This document shows, one piece after another, positions 12,201 to 24,200 of a stretch of DNA of 64,000 bases (its first letter is position 1; every line of letters begins with the position of its first letter). Both the position numbers and the translations under genes were made by a program. Under the pieces are notes generated by a model that did no database searches, was not told the DNA's origin, and worked only from the letters and a program-made list of their open reading frames with translations. The stretch spans positions 868,001-932,000 of the forward strand of contig NC_088300.1 in NCBI RefSeq assembly GCF_032854445.1. Direction: 5' to 3'. Source of the stretch: Liolophura sinensis (Eukaryota > Mollusca > Polyplacophora > Chitonida > Chitonidae).

Positions 12201-15200
12201 AGGCTATGGTCAACTTCAAGCCTAGCTTTAAGTCAGTATTTTGAAAAGGTGCTGCTGTTTCTCAGTTTCCTCCATCCAAAAACCTAAATGCCTTCATACA
12301 TTACAGAAAGAAATTCGTAATAAGACTATGGTCATGTTGGGCTCTGCCAGAAAGACCACAGCACATTCTGGACATGTCTGGTCCATTCCTGCTGATTACA
12401 GTTGTGTATCACTCTGAAACATTACCAGTTCACCAGTTTGGTAGCTTGAAAGAGACATCTAACAAAACTGGTCACGTTTGGTTCTAATTAGAAAGAGATA
12501 AAACCATTTACAGAAACCAGGATGCCTGAATTATATTTACAACGTTTAAGTGACATACCTTGAGACACATTTCTTGGTCTTCCAGTCCCAAACACAAACA
12601 ACACCATCAACACAGGAAGCAGCCAGATAGTTTCCACATGGCGAGAATGTGACAATTGACACCAGCTGTGAACACACGAACACAAATAACACCATTAACA
12701 CAGGAAGCAGCCAGATAGTTTCCACATGGTAAAGAAGGTGATGACTGACACCAGCTGAGAACACACAAATAACACCACCAACACAGGAAGTATCCAGACA
12801 GTTTCCACATGGTGAAGAAGGTGACGAATGACACCAGCTGAGAACACACAAATAACACCACCAACACAGGAAGTATCCAGACAGTTTCCACATGGTGAAG
12901 AAGGTGATGACTGACACCAGCTGAGAACACACAAATAACACCACCAACACAGGAAGTAGCCAGACCACTCCACATGGTGAAGAAGGTGATGACTGACACC
13001 AGCTGAGAACACACAAATAACACCACCAACACAGGAAGCATCCAGACAGTTTCCACATGGTGAAGAAGGTGACGAATGACACCACCACACAACCACCACT
13101 AACTCACCACCATTAACATGACAAATGTAATGTACTGTTTTACTGAAGGATTTCTATGTAAATCTCCATGAATAATGATCTGACCATCAGGCATTAGCAT
13201 TTTCCCATTTCTAACAGTAGAGAAACATAAAATTATATGTGATTTGCAAATAACACAGGTACGATAGTTATTTGTTTATTTATCTATTTATTGGTGTTAA
13301 TCACAATACTCCACACTTTTTTTTAAAAAACTCTTACAGTACTAGTCGTCACTTTTATGTGTGGAGAAGATGTACAGAGTAAACCATTTGTCAAGCCATT
13401 GTCAAGCAACTGAGTGGCACAGCTTTCCTTAGTGTTAGTGTGACGCACAAACCTTCATCTGCATGGTGAGCTTATGGTGTATGTTATATTCATGGAAGGC
13501 AAACAAACTTCATGGTCAGATCAGCTTTGTACGGTTTCTTGCCATCAATGTTCCAATCTTCGTTGATAACCCAAGAGGATATACCAAAGATATTTGTCAA
13601 AAAATTGATCAGTGCAAATCTAATCAAATTTTTTCTGTTTCAGAATAGTCCAAACTTTAGTACTGTTTTAACACTATAAATAGTACAGGTACAAGTCTGA
13701 AAGGCAATAATTTATGTTAATTTCGGTAAAGACAGAAAACGTATTGATTAGCGAATATGGGGTTGTTGCCAAAAACCTATGGTAGAGATTCTTTAATGGA
13801 TTAGTATACTAACATGACAACAAATCAATTTATTATTAACAAACAATTGTAAATACCTCTTTGATGGAGCCATCAGTCAATGAGTGGACTTTCTTCCATG
13901 AATCTCTTTCATACACGTGCACTTCTTTCTCCACTGGGACGACAAGATTCTAACACAAAAGAGATAAAAAGTAGAGAAACATAAAAATGTTAACGTCATA
14001 GCAAAAGGAAGAAACTACAATGGAGTCCTCTGTGGTTAGCATGCCAGCACAGCTCAATGGCCCAAGAGCCTCACACCAATGCATTCGCAGTGAGCTCAAG
14101 TCCAGCTCATGCTGGCTTCTTCTCTGGCCGTAAGTGGAAAGGTTTGGCAACAACCTGCGGATGGTCGTGGGTTTCCCCCGGGTTCTGCCAGGTTTCCTCC
14201 CACCATAATGCTGGCTGCCGTCATATAGCTGATATATTCTTGAGCATGGTGTAAAACACCAATCAAATAAATAAATAAATAAATAAATAAAACTACAATG
14301 CACTCATGCAAACATCTGATCTGACTTTATTGGTCTTTTCACTACAAAAGTCAGCATACATGTGCATTTAGCTAGTGTAACATAGTGAGACTGATATTCT
14401 AAAACCTCTGCCCTTGGTGTGTGTCACTGCTTACCTTCCCAGTCTGTGGTTCCCAGCAGAGGCGACATAATGTCTTGGACAGGCTGTCAAAGAGTGTTTG
14501 AAATGTATAAGTTAGCCTGGATCAACAGCAACCTCACAAATAAATAAACCATTAAATAATTCAAAAATTTGGGTTAAATTTTAATTCAAATGACTTTATG
14601 CTAATTATTTTTTTTCCACTGTCCATGTGATTCCCAGAAAATATGCTGCAAATGTCATGTATGGTCAGGTATAAAAATTAAATACCCTTAATCTTTATCC
14701 AAGTCATCGGAGGAGACCTCAATCCTGAAGATCTGCATGACTTTGCAGCAAAACAATATGACAGTAAGAGCTGATAATTCACATATTCCTAAAGAGGAAT
14801 CAAAGAAACAGTTGTTTAAAATTTTAAGCAGGAGCAGTCAATAAAACCTTGTTTAATATATAAGAGTATGTGAACAGCAGTATTGCATTTGTTGGATATA
14901 CAAGGGTATGTGAACAGCAGTATTGCACTTGTTTGATATATAAGGGTATGTGAACAGCAGTATTGTGCTTGATTGATGTGTAAGGGTATGTGAACAGCAG
15001 TATTGTGCTTGATTGATATGTAAGGGTATGTGAACAGCAGTATTGTGCTTGATTGATATGTAAGGGTATGTGAACAGCAGTATTGTGCTTGATTGATATG
15101 TAAGGGTATGTGAACAGCAGTATTGCCCTTGATTGATATATAAGGGCATGAGCTCAGCAATATTGCACTTTTTTGATACATATATAGAAAGGGCATGTGC

Positions 15201-18200
15201 TCAGCAATATTAAACTTGTTGGATATACAAGGGTATGTGCTCAGCAATACTGCACTTGTTTGATATACAAGGGCATGTGTTCAGCAATACTGCACTTGTT
15301 TGATATACAAGGGCATGTGCTCAGCAATACTGCACTTGTTTGATATACAAGGGCATGTGTTCAGCAATACTGCACTTGTTGGATATACAAGGGCATGTGC
15401 TCAGCAATACTGCACTTGTTTGATATACAAGGGCATGTGCTCAGCAATACTGCACTTGTTTGATATACAAGGGCATGTGCTCAGCAATATTGCACTTGCA
15501 TGATATACAAGGGTATGTGCTCAGCAATATGGCCCTTGTTTGATATATAAGGGCATGTGCTCAGTAGCATGGCTTTGTGTACTTGCAGTCCTGCAGTTGT
15601 GGAGATGCTCTGAGGATTGTACTAGCCGGCTACCCTTACAGACAACCTAACAAGCCTGTGAGACAACCCTAAAGACCCAGGGATAACACATGGCTGCCTT
15701 GGTGGTTACCTGACATCGTTAGACTTGGGGACAACTTTCCAGGACTGTACAGTCTTCTGATCAACGATACTCCACACTCGTACTGTACCATCACAACTTG
15801 ACGACGCCTAAATTACAGAAAAAACACAAATTTTACCTCAAGCTAAGCATTTTGCAAGTGACACCTTCTGCCGCAGAGCAATTGCTATGCACGTAGTCTT
15901 GATTTTTGTGAGTTTGTTATCTGGTAATAATTTCTGTAGCCAGTACCTATAGCAAATGCTCTACATGTAGTCTTGATTTTTGTAATCCATTTGCCAGTTG
16001 CATATTTTGTTTCTCCGATGTTCAATTGAAGAGTTTGTCAAGATACTTCAGTTTAATTGAGATCGGAATGAACTGAGTGAGGTTTCCAAAGACTGGATGT
16101 TGACGTATTTGGTAAAATATTTACTGAGACCATATCATACCGTGCATCAAAACTTTTGAGTATACCTTTAAAATGATTAATAGATAAATACACCAGGGGT
16201 TCACAGATGTCAAAATGTTAACTACTCTATTTCAAGGTTGTTTTAAATTATTTTCAGATGTAACTGCCCTGTAATGGTGTCATACTGAGTTCTTTTAAAT
16301 ATGTAACTACCCCATACAATTAAAGACAAAGTAATATTAATTTCTATGTTTTTCAGGTTCTGAAATATCAAAATGAAAATATCTCATACATTCATCCTAA
16401 CTGGTCGATACCCTAAACTATGTAAACACGAATTCTCCATCACCATGCAAACTCCAGGAGAACAATAATTTCACATGTTGGTAAGTACAGTGTGCTTTCA
16501 GTTGGTCGCTATATTCATTTTGAATACAAGAAAATCCGCCTTCGGCGTTTGTGCCAGTTTAAGCAAAAAATGACTGACCATCGACGACGGTAACTGACAG
16601 GAAAATGGCTGCTTGCATCAGTGAGTGTAGACTACTATTTAATGTGACGAGATTGGCTCAATGAAATGTCTTGTTTTATAATCCCAAATAAAAGCTCCTG
16701 TCCACACCACTGAAGAGCTTGTGCACACACATGGTATGAAAAGTGAGCTTGATGGCGGAAACCGTTCATGAAAAACCCCTTCCCATACGTCCACTGAAAG
16801 ATAAGTTAATCATTCTGAGCTCTGATAGCGGCAGTTATAGACCTGATTGTACGGGCTGAAGCCTGTCGTCAAAATGTGGAGGATGTTGCACTTGATGAGA
16901 TGCAGTCAACTATGTATATGAGTGATGTAATACACGAACAAAAAATATCAAATGTAATCAAATGTACTTTAATGATTAATATTTTAATTAAGTTAAAATT
17001 ATTATTTCCAAGTTAAAATCAATCAAACAGTATTATTAAAAACAGTACACACATATGACAATTCTCTGTATGAATTTTTCCTTCAAATGGGATAAAACCT
17101 ACTTTTAAAACGAAAAAAACACATGGCTTGTAAAATGTTAGAGCCCTCTATCTCTACACAGATTGTGGATGTATGTACAGAGAGTAAACCACATAGGAGT
17201 ATACTAATCAGCAATCAGATGGTGAAGATAATACATGCGTTTGAGGATTCTATTCTATAGGGTGGCATGCCCCAGACTACAGAGAAGTAAGAAGAAATCT
17301 ATAGCTGAATTACAATAGGTAGTAGAGATTATCATGGGACGATTGTCACATGGGGGGAACTGCATGGTTTTTAATTTTTTTTTTAAAAATTCTGTATTCA
17401 GTATTTTGAATCTTTTAACTACTGTTTAACGGTAGTTCAGGTGGACATCTATGAACTGCTGTACACATGATAATTTGGCAATTCTTCTCTTCACATTAGA
17501 CATTTATCAGGACACATAACACACACATATATATATATATACATGGTCTTGAATATGGAAATGACTTTTCAGAGCCTCCCATGTCCCAGACCTGCAGGTG
17601 TCAGATAAAATCTACATGGTTTGTACTCTTGTCGGAGAACTGGGCTATCAGGCCTTTCATCCTTTCAGTTAGATCTAACCACTTGAACTTTGTTTTCTGG
17701 GCAAACATTGTTTATATTCTTTCTGTTAAATTAGCGATGCCTTTCATAACAACATGTAATAAAAGTATAAAGCCAAGTTCAGCTAATTTAATGACATATG
17801 TACATGAATGTACATGTACTACTGACTTTTCCTTGAAATACCTGTGGTATAACGTTACAAACTATCTTTTTAAAATTAATCTACAAAGGGTGTAGCCCTC
17901 GCCCCTCCCCCTCCTCACTTAACGTTTCGCGGGAGACTTCAATGTTCTAACCGCTTACTTCCAGTAAGTATCAATTAGCGAGGGTCTGTAATTATTCAGT
18001 GGGTAAGGTGATCTCTTAAGGGTATCAGAAATACTTTAGCCCTTTCATGAAAAGCATATTTTAAGGCCTTTCTGTGATTCATAAAAGTGCATTTTTACCG
18101 CCCAAACATTAGGTGAATCCTGCGGTATGTTTATACACTGTGTAGTAAGTATGTTCCATCATGTTCTGGTTAATACTCACTAGAATCTAAAACATTATAC

Positions 18201-21200
18201 AGCCTCGTATATTTCTACATTTTTCTACATTTTACTGATATCCAATAATGTACTCACATCTATCAAAAAATATGCATGTCACTGCAGTCAGCTGAGTGCT
18301 GACTGCAACAAGGTTTGGAGATGGTCCAAATATGGGAATATCTTCACACGCACCAAACCAGGACAACTTTCCTACATTGAGCCTCACATAAGCCAAGTAT
18401 GAACTCAGTCAGACCTGATACCTGTATGAAGCCAGACCTGCATGAAGCCAGACCTGTATGAAGCCAGACCTGCATGAAGCTAGACCTGCATGAAGCCAGA
18501 CCTGCATGAAGCCAGACCTGCATGAAGCCAGACCTGTATGAAGCCACACCTGCATGAAGCCACACCTGTATGAAGCCACACCTGCATGAAGCCACACCTG
18601 TATAAGTCAGCGACTAAACATGCCAGACAGGTATTCTCTACAGCAATAGTAACTGAAGACGACTAAAATGCATCAAACTAAACAAATCTTCCAGGAGGAT
18701 ATTTATTATTCCCAAAATATCAAAACTGGATATTACTGAACTCCTTCACTATGAAGATGTTACAAATTGCTATATGTACGTGTAATCAAAACAGGGAGAT
18801 AACTCACCACCATGTCCTCGTTTGGGTGAAGTGCCACACTGAGAACTGGGGCTTCATGGCCAGACAGGGCTCTGAATTCACAACTTTCCACATCCACAAC
18901 TTTTATACTAAAATCACTGAAAATTGTATAAGACATCAAGTTTAGCTGAAAATCCATAACACACCAATTTAGTTCACAGTTACATAATCAATGCTCATCT
19001 TTTCAACACATGTACTTCAAATATTGCAGCAGGCAGGTGTAGAAGGCAGTAACATAAACAAGTCATAGCAGGCTTTTTGAAAGGAGGAAAAATTGGCAGA
19101 CAATAATGTTTTGACTATCTTGAATACTATTGAGTAACAAGCAACTTTTGTATGCCCAACACAATTAAGATATATCTGTGACAATTTGTGTACAAACCTA
19201 GCACCAGCTACAAGTGTACTACCAGATGAGTTCAGGCACATGTGAGTCACAGGGGAGGTAAATCTGGTGATGATCCCATCTGGAGCTCCATCAGGGAAAG
19301 TGTAGGCTTGGACAGAGTTTGAGTCAGATGCAGTAAAAAACCTGTCGTTCTGAAATTTTAAAAGTATCCAATTAATGAAAATTAGTGTGTTAACTAGAAG
19401 GAGTGGCTTTCACTCAGAAGATTTCATCACTTTGACATGTTAGCACTTCCTTCTGATAGGAGAACCAAACCCAGAATCACATGAATGGTGGTGGAACATT
19501 CTGGAAACATGCAGTTGAGTTAGGCTGAATAAGGCTGTCAGGCCATTTGGAAACGTGCAGTTGAGTTAGGCTGAATAAGGCTGTGAGGTGATTTGGAAAC
19601 ATGCAGTTGAGTTAGGCTGAAAAAGGCTGTCAGGTCATTTGGAAACGTGCAGTTGAGGTAGGCTGAATAAGGCTGTCGGGTCATTTGGAAACATGCAGTT
19701 GAGTTAGGCTGAATAGGGCTGTCAGGTCATCTGGAGACATGCAGTTGAGGTAGGCTGAATAAGGCTGTCAGGTCATTTGGAAACATGCAGTTGAGGTAGG
19801 TTGAATAGGGCTGTCAGGTCATTTGGAAATGTGCAGTTGAGGTAGGCTGAATAGGGCTGTCAGGTCATTTGGAAACATGCAGTTGAGTTAGGCTGAATAA
19901 GGCTGTCAGGTCATTTGGAAACATGCAGTTGAGATAGGCTGAATAGGGCTGTCAGGTCATCTGGAGACATGCAGTTGAGATAGGCTGAATAGGGCTGTCA
20001 GGTCATCCGGAGATAAGCAGTTGAGGTAGGCTGAATAGGGCTGTCAGGTCATTTGGAAACATGCAGTTGAGGTAGGCTGAACAAGGCTGTCAGGTCATCC
20101 GGAGATATGCAGTTGAGGTAGGCTGAATAGGGCTGTCAGGTCATTTGGAAACATGCAGTTGAGGTAGGTTGAATAGGGCTGTCAGGTCATTTGGAAACAT
20201 GCAGTTGAGTTAGGCTGAAGAGGGCTGTCAAGTCATTTGGAAACATGCAGTTGAGGTAGGTTGAATAGGGCTGTGAGGTCATCTGGAAACATGCAGTTGA
20301 GTTAGGCTGAATAGGGCTGTCAGGTCATTTGGAAACATGCAGTTGAGTTAGGCTGAATAAGGCTGTCAGATCATTTGGAAATATGCAGTTGAGGTAGGCT
20401 GAATAGGGCTGTCAGGTCATCTGGAAACATGCAGTTGAGGTAGGCTGAATAGGGCTGTCAGGTCATCTGGAAAGATGCAGTTGAGGTAGGCTGAATAGGG
20501 CTGTCAGGTCATCTGGAGACATGCAGTTGAGATAGGCTGAATAGGGCTGTCAGGTCATTTGGAAACATGCAGTTGAGTTAGGCTGAATAAGGTTGTCAGT
20601 CATTTGGAGACATGCAGTTGAGGTAGGTTGAATAGGGCTGTCAGGTCATTTGGAAACATGCAGTTGAGTTAGGCTGAATAAGGTTGTCGGGTCATTTGGA
20701 AACATGCAGTTGAGGTAGGCTGAATGGGGCTGTCAGGTCATCTGGAGACATGCAGTTGAGGTAGGTTGAACAAGGCTGTCAGGTCATCCGGAGATATGCA
20801 GTTGAGATAGGCTGAATAAGGCTGTCAGGTCATTTGGAAACATGCAGTTGAGTTAGGCTGAAAAAGGCTGTCAGGTCATTTGGAAACGTGCAGTTGAGGT
20901 ATGCTGAAAAAGGCTGTCAGGTCATTTGGAAACATGCAGTTGAGTTAGGCTGAATAAGGTTGTTGGGTCATTTGGAAATATGCAGTTGAGTTAGGCTGAA
21001 TAGGGCTGTCAGGTCATATGGAAACATGCAGTTGAGGTAGGCTGAATAGGGCTGTCAGGTCATTTGGAAACATGCAGTTGAGGTAGGCTGAATAGGGCTG
21101 TCAGGTCATTTGGAAACATGCAGTTGAGGTAGGCTGAATAAGGTTGTCGGTCATTTGGAGACATGCAGTTGAGGTAGGTTGAATAGGGCTGTCAGGTCAT

Positions 21201-24200
21201 TTGGAAACATGCAGTTGAGTTAGGCTGAATAAGGTTGTCGGGTCATTTGGAAATATGCAGTTGAGGTAGGCTGAATAAGGTTGTCGGGTCATTTGGAAAC
21301 ATGCAGTTGAGGTAGGCTGAATAAGGTTGTCGGTCATTTGGAGACATGCAGTTGAGGTAGGCTGAATAGGGCTGTCAGGTCATCCGGAAACATGCAGTTG
21401 AGTTAGGCTGAATAGGGCTGTCAGGTCATCCGGAAACATGCAGTTGAGGTAGGCTGAATAGGGCTGTCAGGTCATTTGGAAACATGCAGTTGAGTTAGGC
21501 TGAATAAGGTTGTCGGTCATTTGGAGACATGCAGTTGAGGTAGGTTGAATAGGGCTGTCAGGTCATTTGGAAACATGCAGTTGAGTTAGGCTGAATAAGG
21601 TTGTCGGGTCATTTGGAAATATGCAGTTGAGGTAGGCTGAATAAGGCTGTCAGGTCATCCGGAGATATGCAGTTGAGGTTGGCTGAATAAGGCTGTCAGG
21701 TCATAACTATAATACCACAGTTACTGTATTGGACTAGATTTAGTATCTTAGGTAGATAACCAATGCTGGCAAAGCCTCATTCACTCCACTCATAAACTTC
21801 ATCACTGCTGTTTCTGTGTAAAATTAATATGGCAATCTTATCATTCAAGGTAATGTTTTATACTGTAAATGTATTAATTCCAATAACAGTTCAGCCACAT
21901 TATTTGAGCTAGAGAAACGCTTAGTTGTGGAGTAACATTTATTGAGCAACGCAGTTGGAAGAGTTACGGAGAGAAACAGCCCTAAATGTGTTGGACTGAC
22001 GGTAAGCAACATTTACCGCTCTTCACAAGCGCATTAAATCTTCCCTAGCATAAACTGATGTCAGTCACATGTTACTACAAATAAACTAACCTCTTCTTAG
22101 GTTGGTCTAACCAAAAATAGTCCATAGCAATAACACAAATTGACAGAAAAGGACATTTTTAGGGGCTACCCTACTGCGGCCGCCATAATCTATAACTCCT
22201 GAACCGTTATGGTATAAGCTTGGAAAATGTAATTATTTTACATGAAGAGATTGAGGTGATTGTCACAGACCCTCAGTGAGTTTTACAACAGGTTAGTTAA
22301 TCACAGAGACAACATGGTTGCCATGGATATATTAGATTGGTTTGTGTGATTTGATGTTTTTGTCCTTGCAGTCAATCCCACACATTTAGGGCTGTTTCTC
22401 TCCATACCCTCAATCCCACACATTTAGAGCTGTTTCTCTCCTTACCCTCAATCCCACACATTTAGGGCTGTTTCTCTTCTTACCCTCAATCTAACACATT
22501 TAGGGCTGTTTCTCTCCTTACCCTCAATCGCACACATTTAGGGCTGTTTCTCTTCATACCCTCAATCCCACACATTTAGAGCTGTTTCTCTCCATACCCT
22601 CAATCCCACACATATTTAGAGCTGTTTCTCTCCTTACCCTCAATCCAACACATTTAGGGCTGTTTCTCTCCTTACCCTCAATCCAACACATTTAGGGCTG
22701 TTTCTCTCCTTAAAGTCAATCCAACACATTCAGGGCTGTTTCTCTCCATACCCTCAATCCAACACATTTAGGGCTGTTTCTCCCCATACCCTCTCCTTAC
22801 CCTCAATCCCACACATTTAGGGCTGTTTCTCTCCTTACCCTCAATCGCAAACATTTAGGGCTGTTTCTCTCCATACTCTCAATCGCAAACATTTAGGGCC
22901 TTGTCTCTCCATACCGTCAATCCCACACATTTAGAGCTGTTTCTCTCCATACCCTCAATCCAACACATTTAGGGCTGTTTCTCTCCTTACCCTCAATCCA
23001 ACACATTTAGGGCTGTTTCTCTCCATACCCTCAATCCCACACATTTAGAGCTGTTTCTCTCCATACCCTCAATCCCACACATATTTAGAGCTGTTTCTCT
23101 CCATACCCTCAATCCAACACATTTAGGGCTGTTTCTCTCCTTACTCTCAATCCCACACATTTAGGGCTGTTTCTCTCCGTACTGTCAATCCAAACATTTA
23201 GGGCTGTTTCTCTCCATACCCTCAATCCCACACATTTAGGGCCGTTTCTCTCCATACCCTCAATCCCACACATTTAGAGCTGTTTCTCTCCATACCCTCA
23301 ATCCAACACATTTAGGGCTGTTTCTCTCCTTAAAGTCAATCCAACACATTCAGGGCTGTTTTTCTCCATACCCTCAATCCAACACATTTAGGGCTGTTTC
23401 TCCCCATACCCTCTCCTTACCCTCAATCCCACACATTTAGGGCTGTTTCTCTCCTTACCCTCAATCCAACACATTTAGGGCTGTTTCTCTCCATACTCTC
23501 AATCGCACACATTTAGGGCCTTGTCTCTCCATACCGTCAATCCCACACATTTAGAGCTGTTTCTCTCCATACCCTCAATCCAACACATTTAGGGCTGTTT
23601 CTCTCCATACCCTCAATCCAACACATTTAGAGCTGTTTCTCTCCATACCCTCAATCCCACACATTTAGGGCTGTTTCTCTCCATACCCTCAATCCAACAC
23701 ATTTTGGGCTGTTTCTCTCCTTACCCTCAATCCAACACATTTTGGGCTGTTTCTCTCCATACCCTCAATCCCACACATTTAGAGCTGTTTCTCTCCATAC
23801 CCTCAATCCCACACATATTTAGAGCTGTTTCTCTCCATACCCTCAATCCAACACATTTAGGGCTGTTTCTCTCCTTACTCTCAATCCCACACATTTAGGG
23901 CTGTTTCTCTCCATACCCTCAATCCAACACATTTAGGGCTGTTTCTCTCCTTACTCTCAATCCCACACATTTAGGGCTGTTTCTCTCCATACCCTCAATC
24001 CAACACATTTAGGGCTGTTTCTCTCCTTAAAGTCAATCCAACACATTCAGGGCTGTTTCTCTCCATACTCTCAATCGCACACATTTAGGGCCTTGTCTCT
24101 CCATACCGTCAATCCCACACATTTAGAGCTGTTTCTCTCCATACCCTCAATCCAACACATTTAGGGCTGTTTCTCTCCTTACCCTCAATCCAACACATTT

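Noticed and set aside
12546-13088. 180-codon minus frame apparently extending WDHD1 exon 8 upstream
   Set aside because: Only 12559-12665 matches WDHD1. The rest is the exon-derived minisatellite, and the true acceptor at 12666-12667 preserves phase with exon 7.
16609-16640. Plus-strand ATGGCTGCTTGCATCA before gtgagtg as a first exon
   Set aside because: The ATG and donor exist, but no downstream exon on the plus strand could be recognised within WDHD1 intron 4.
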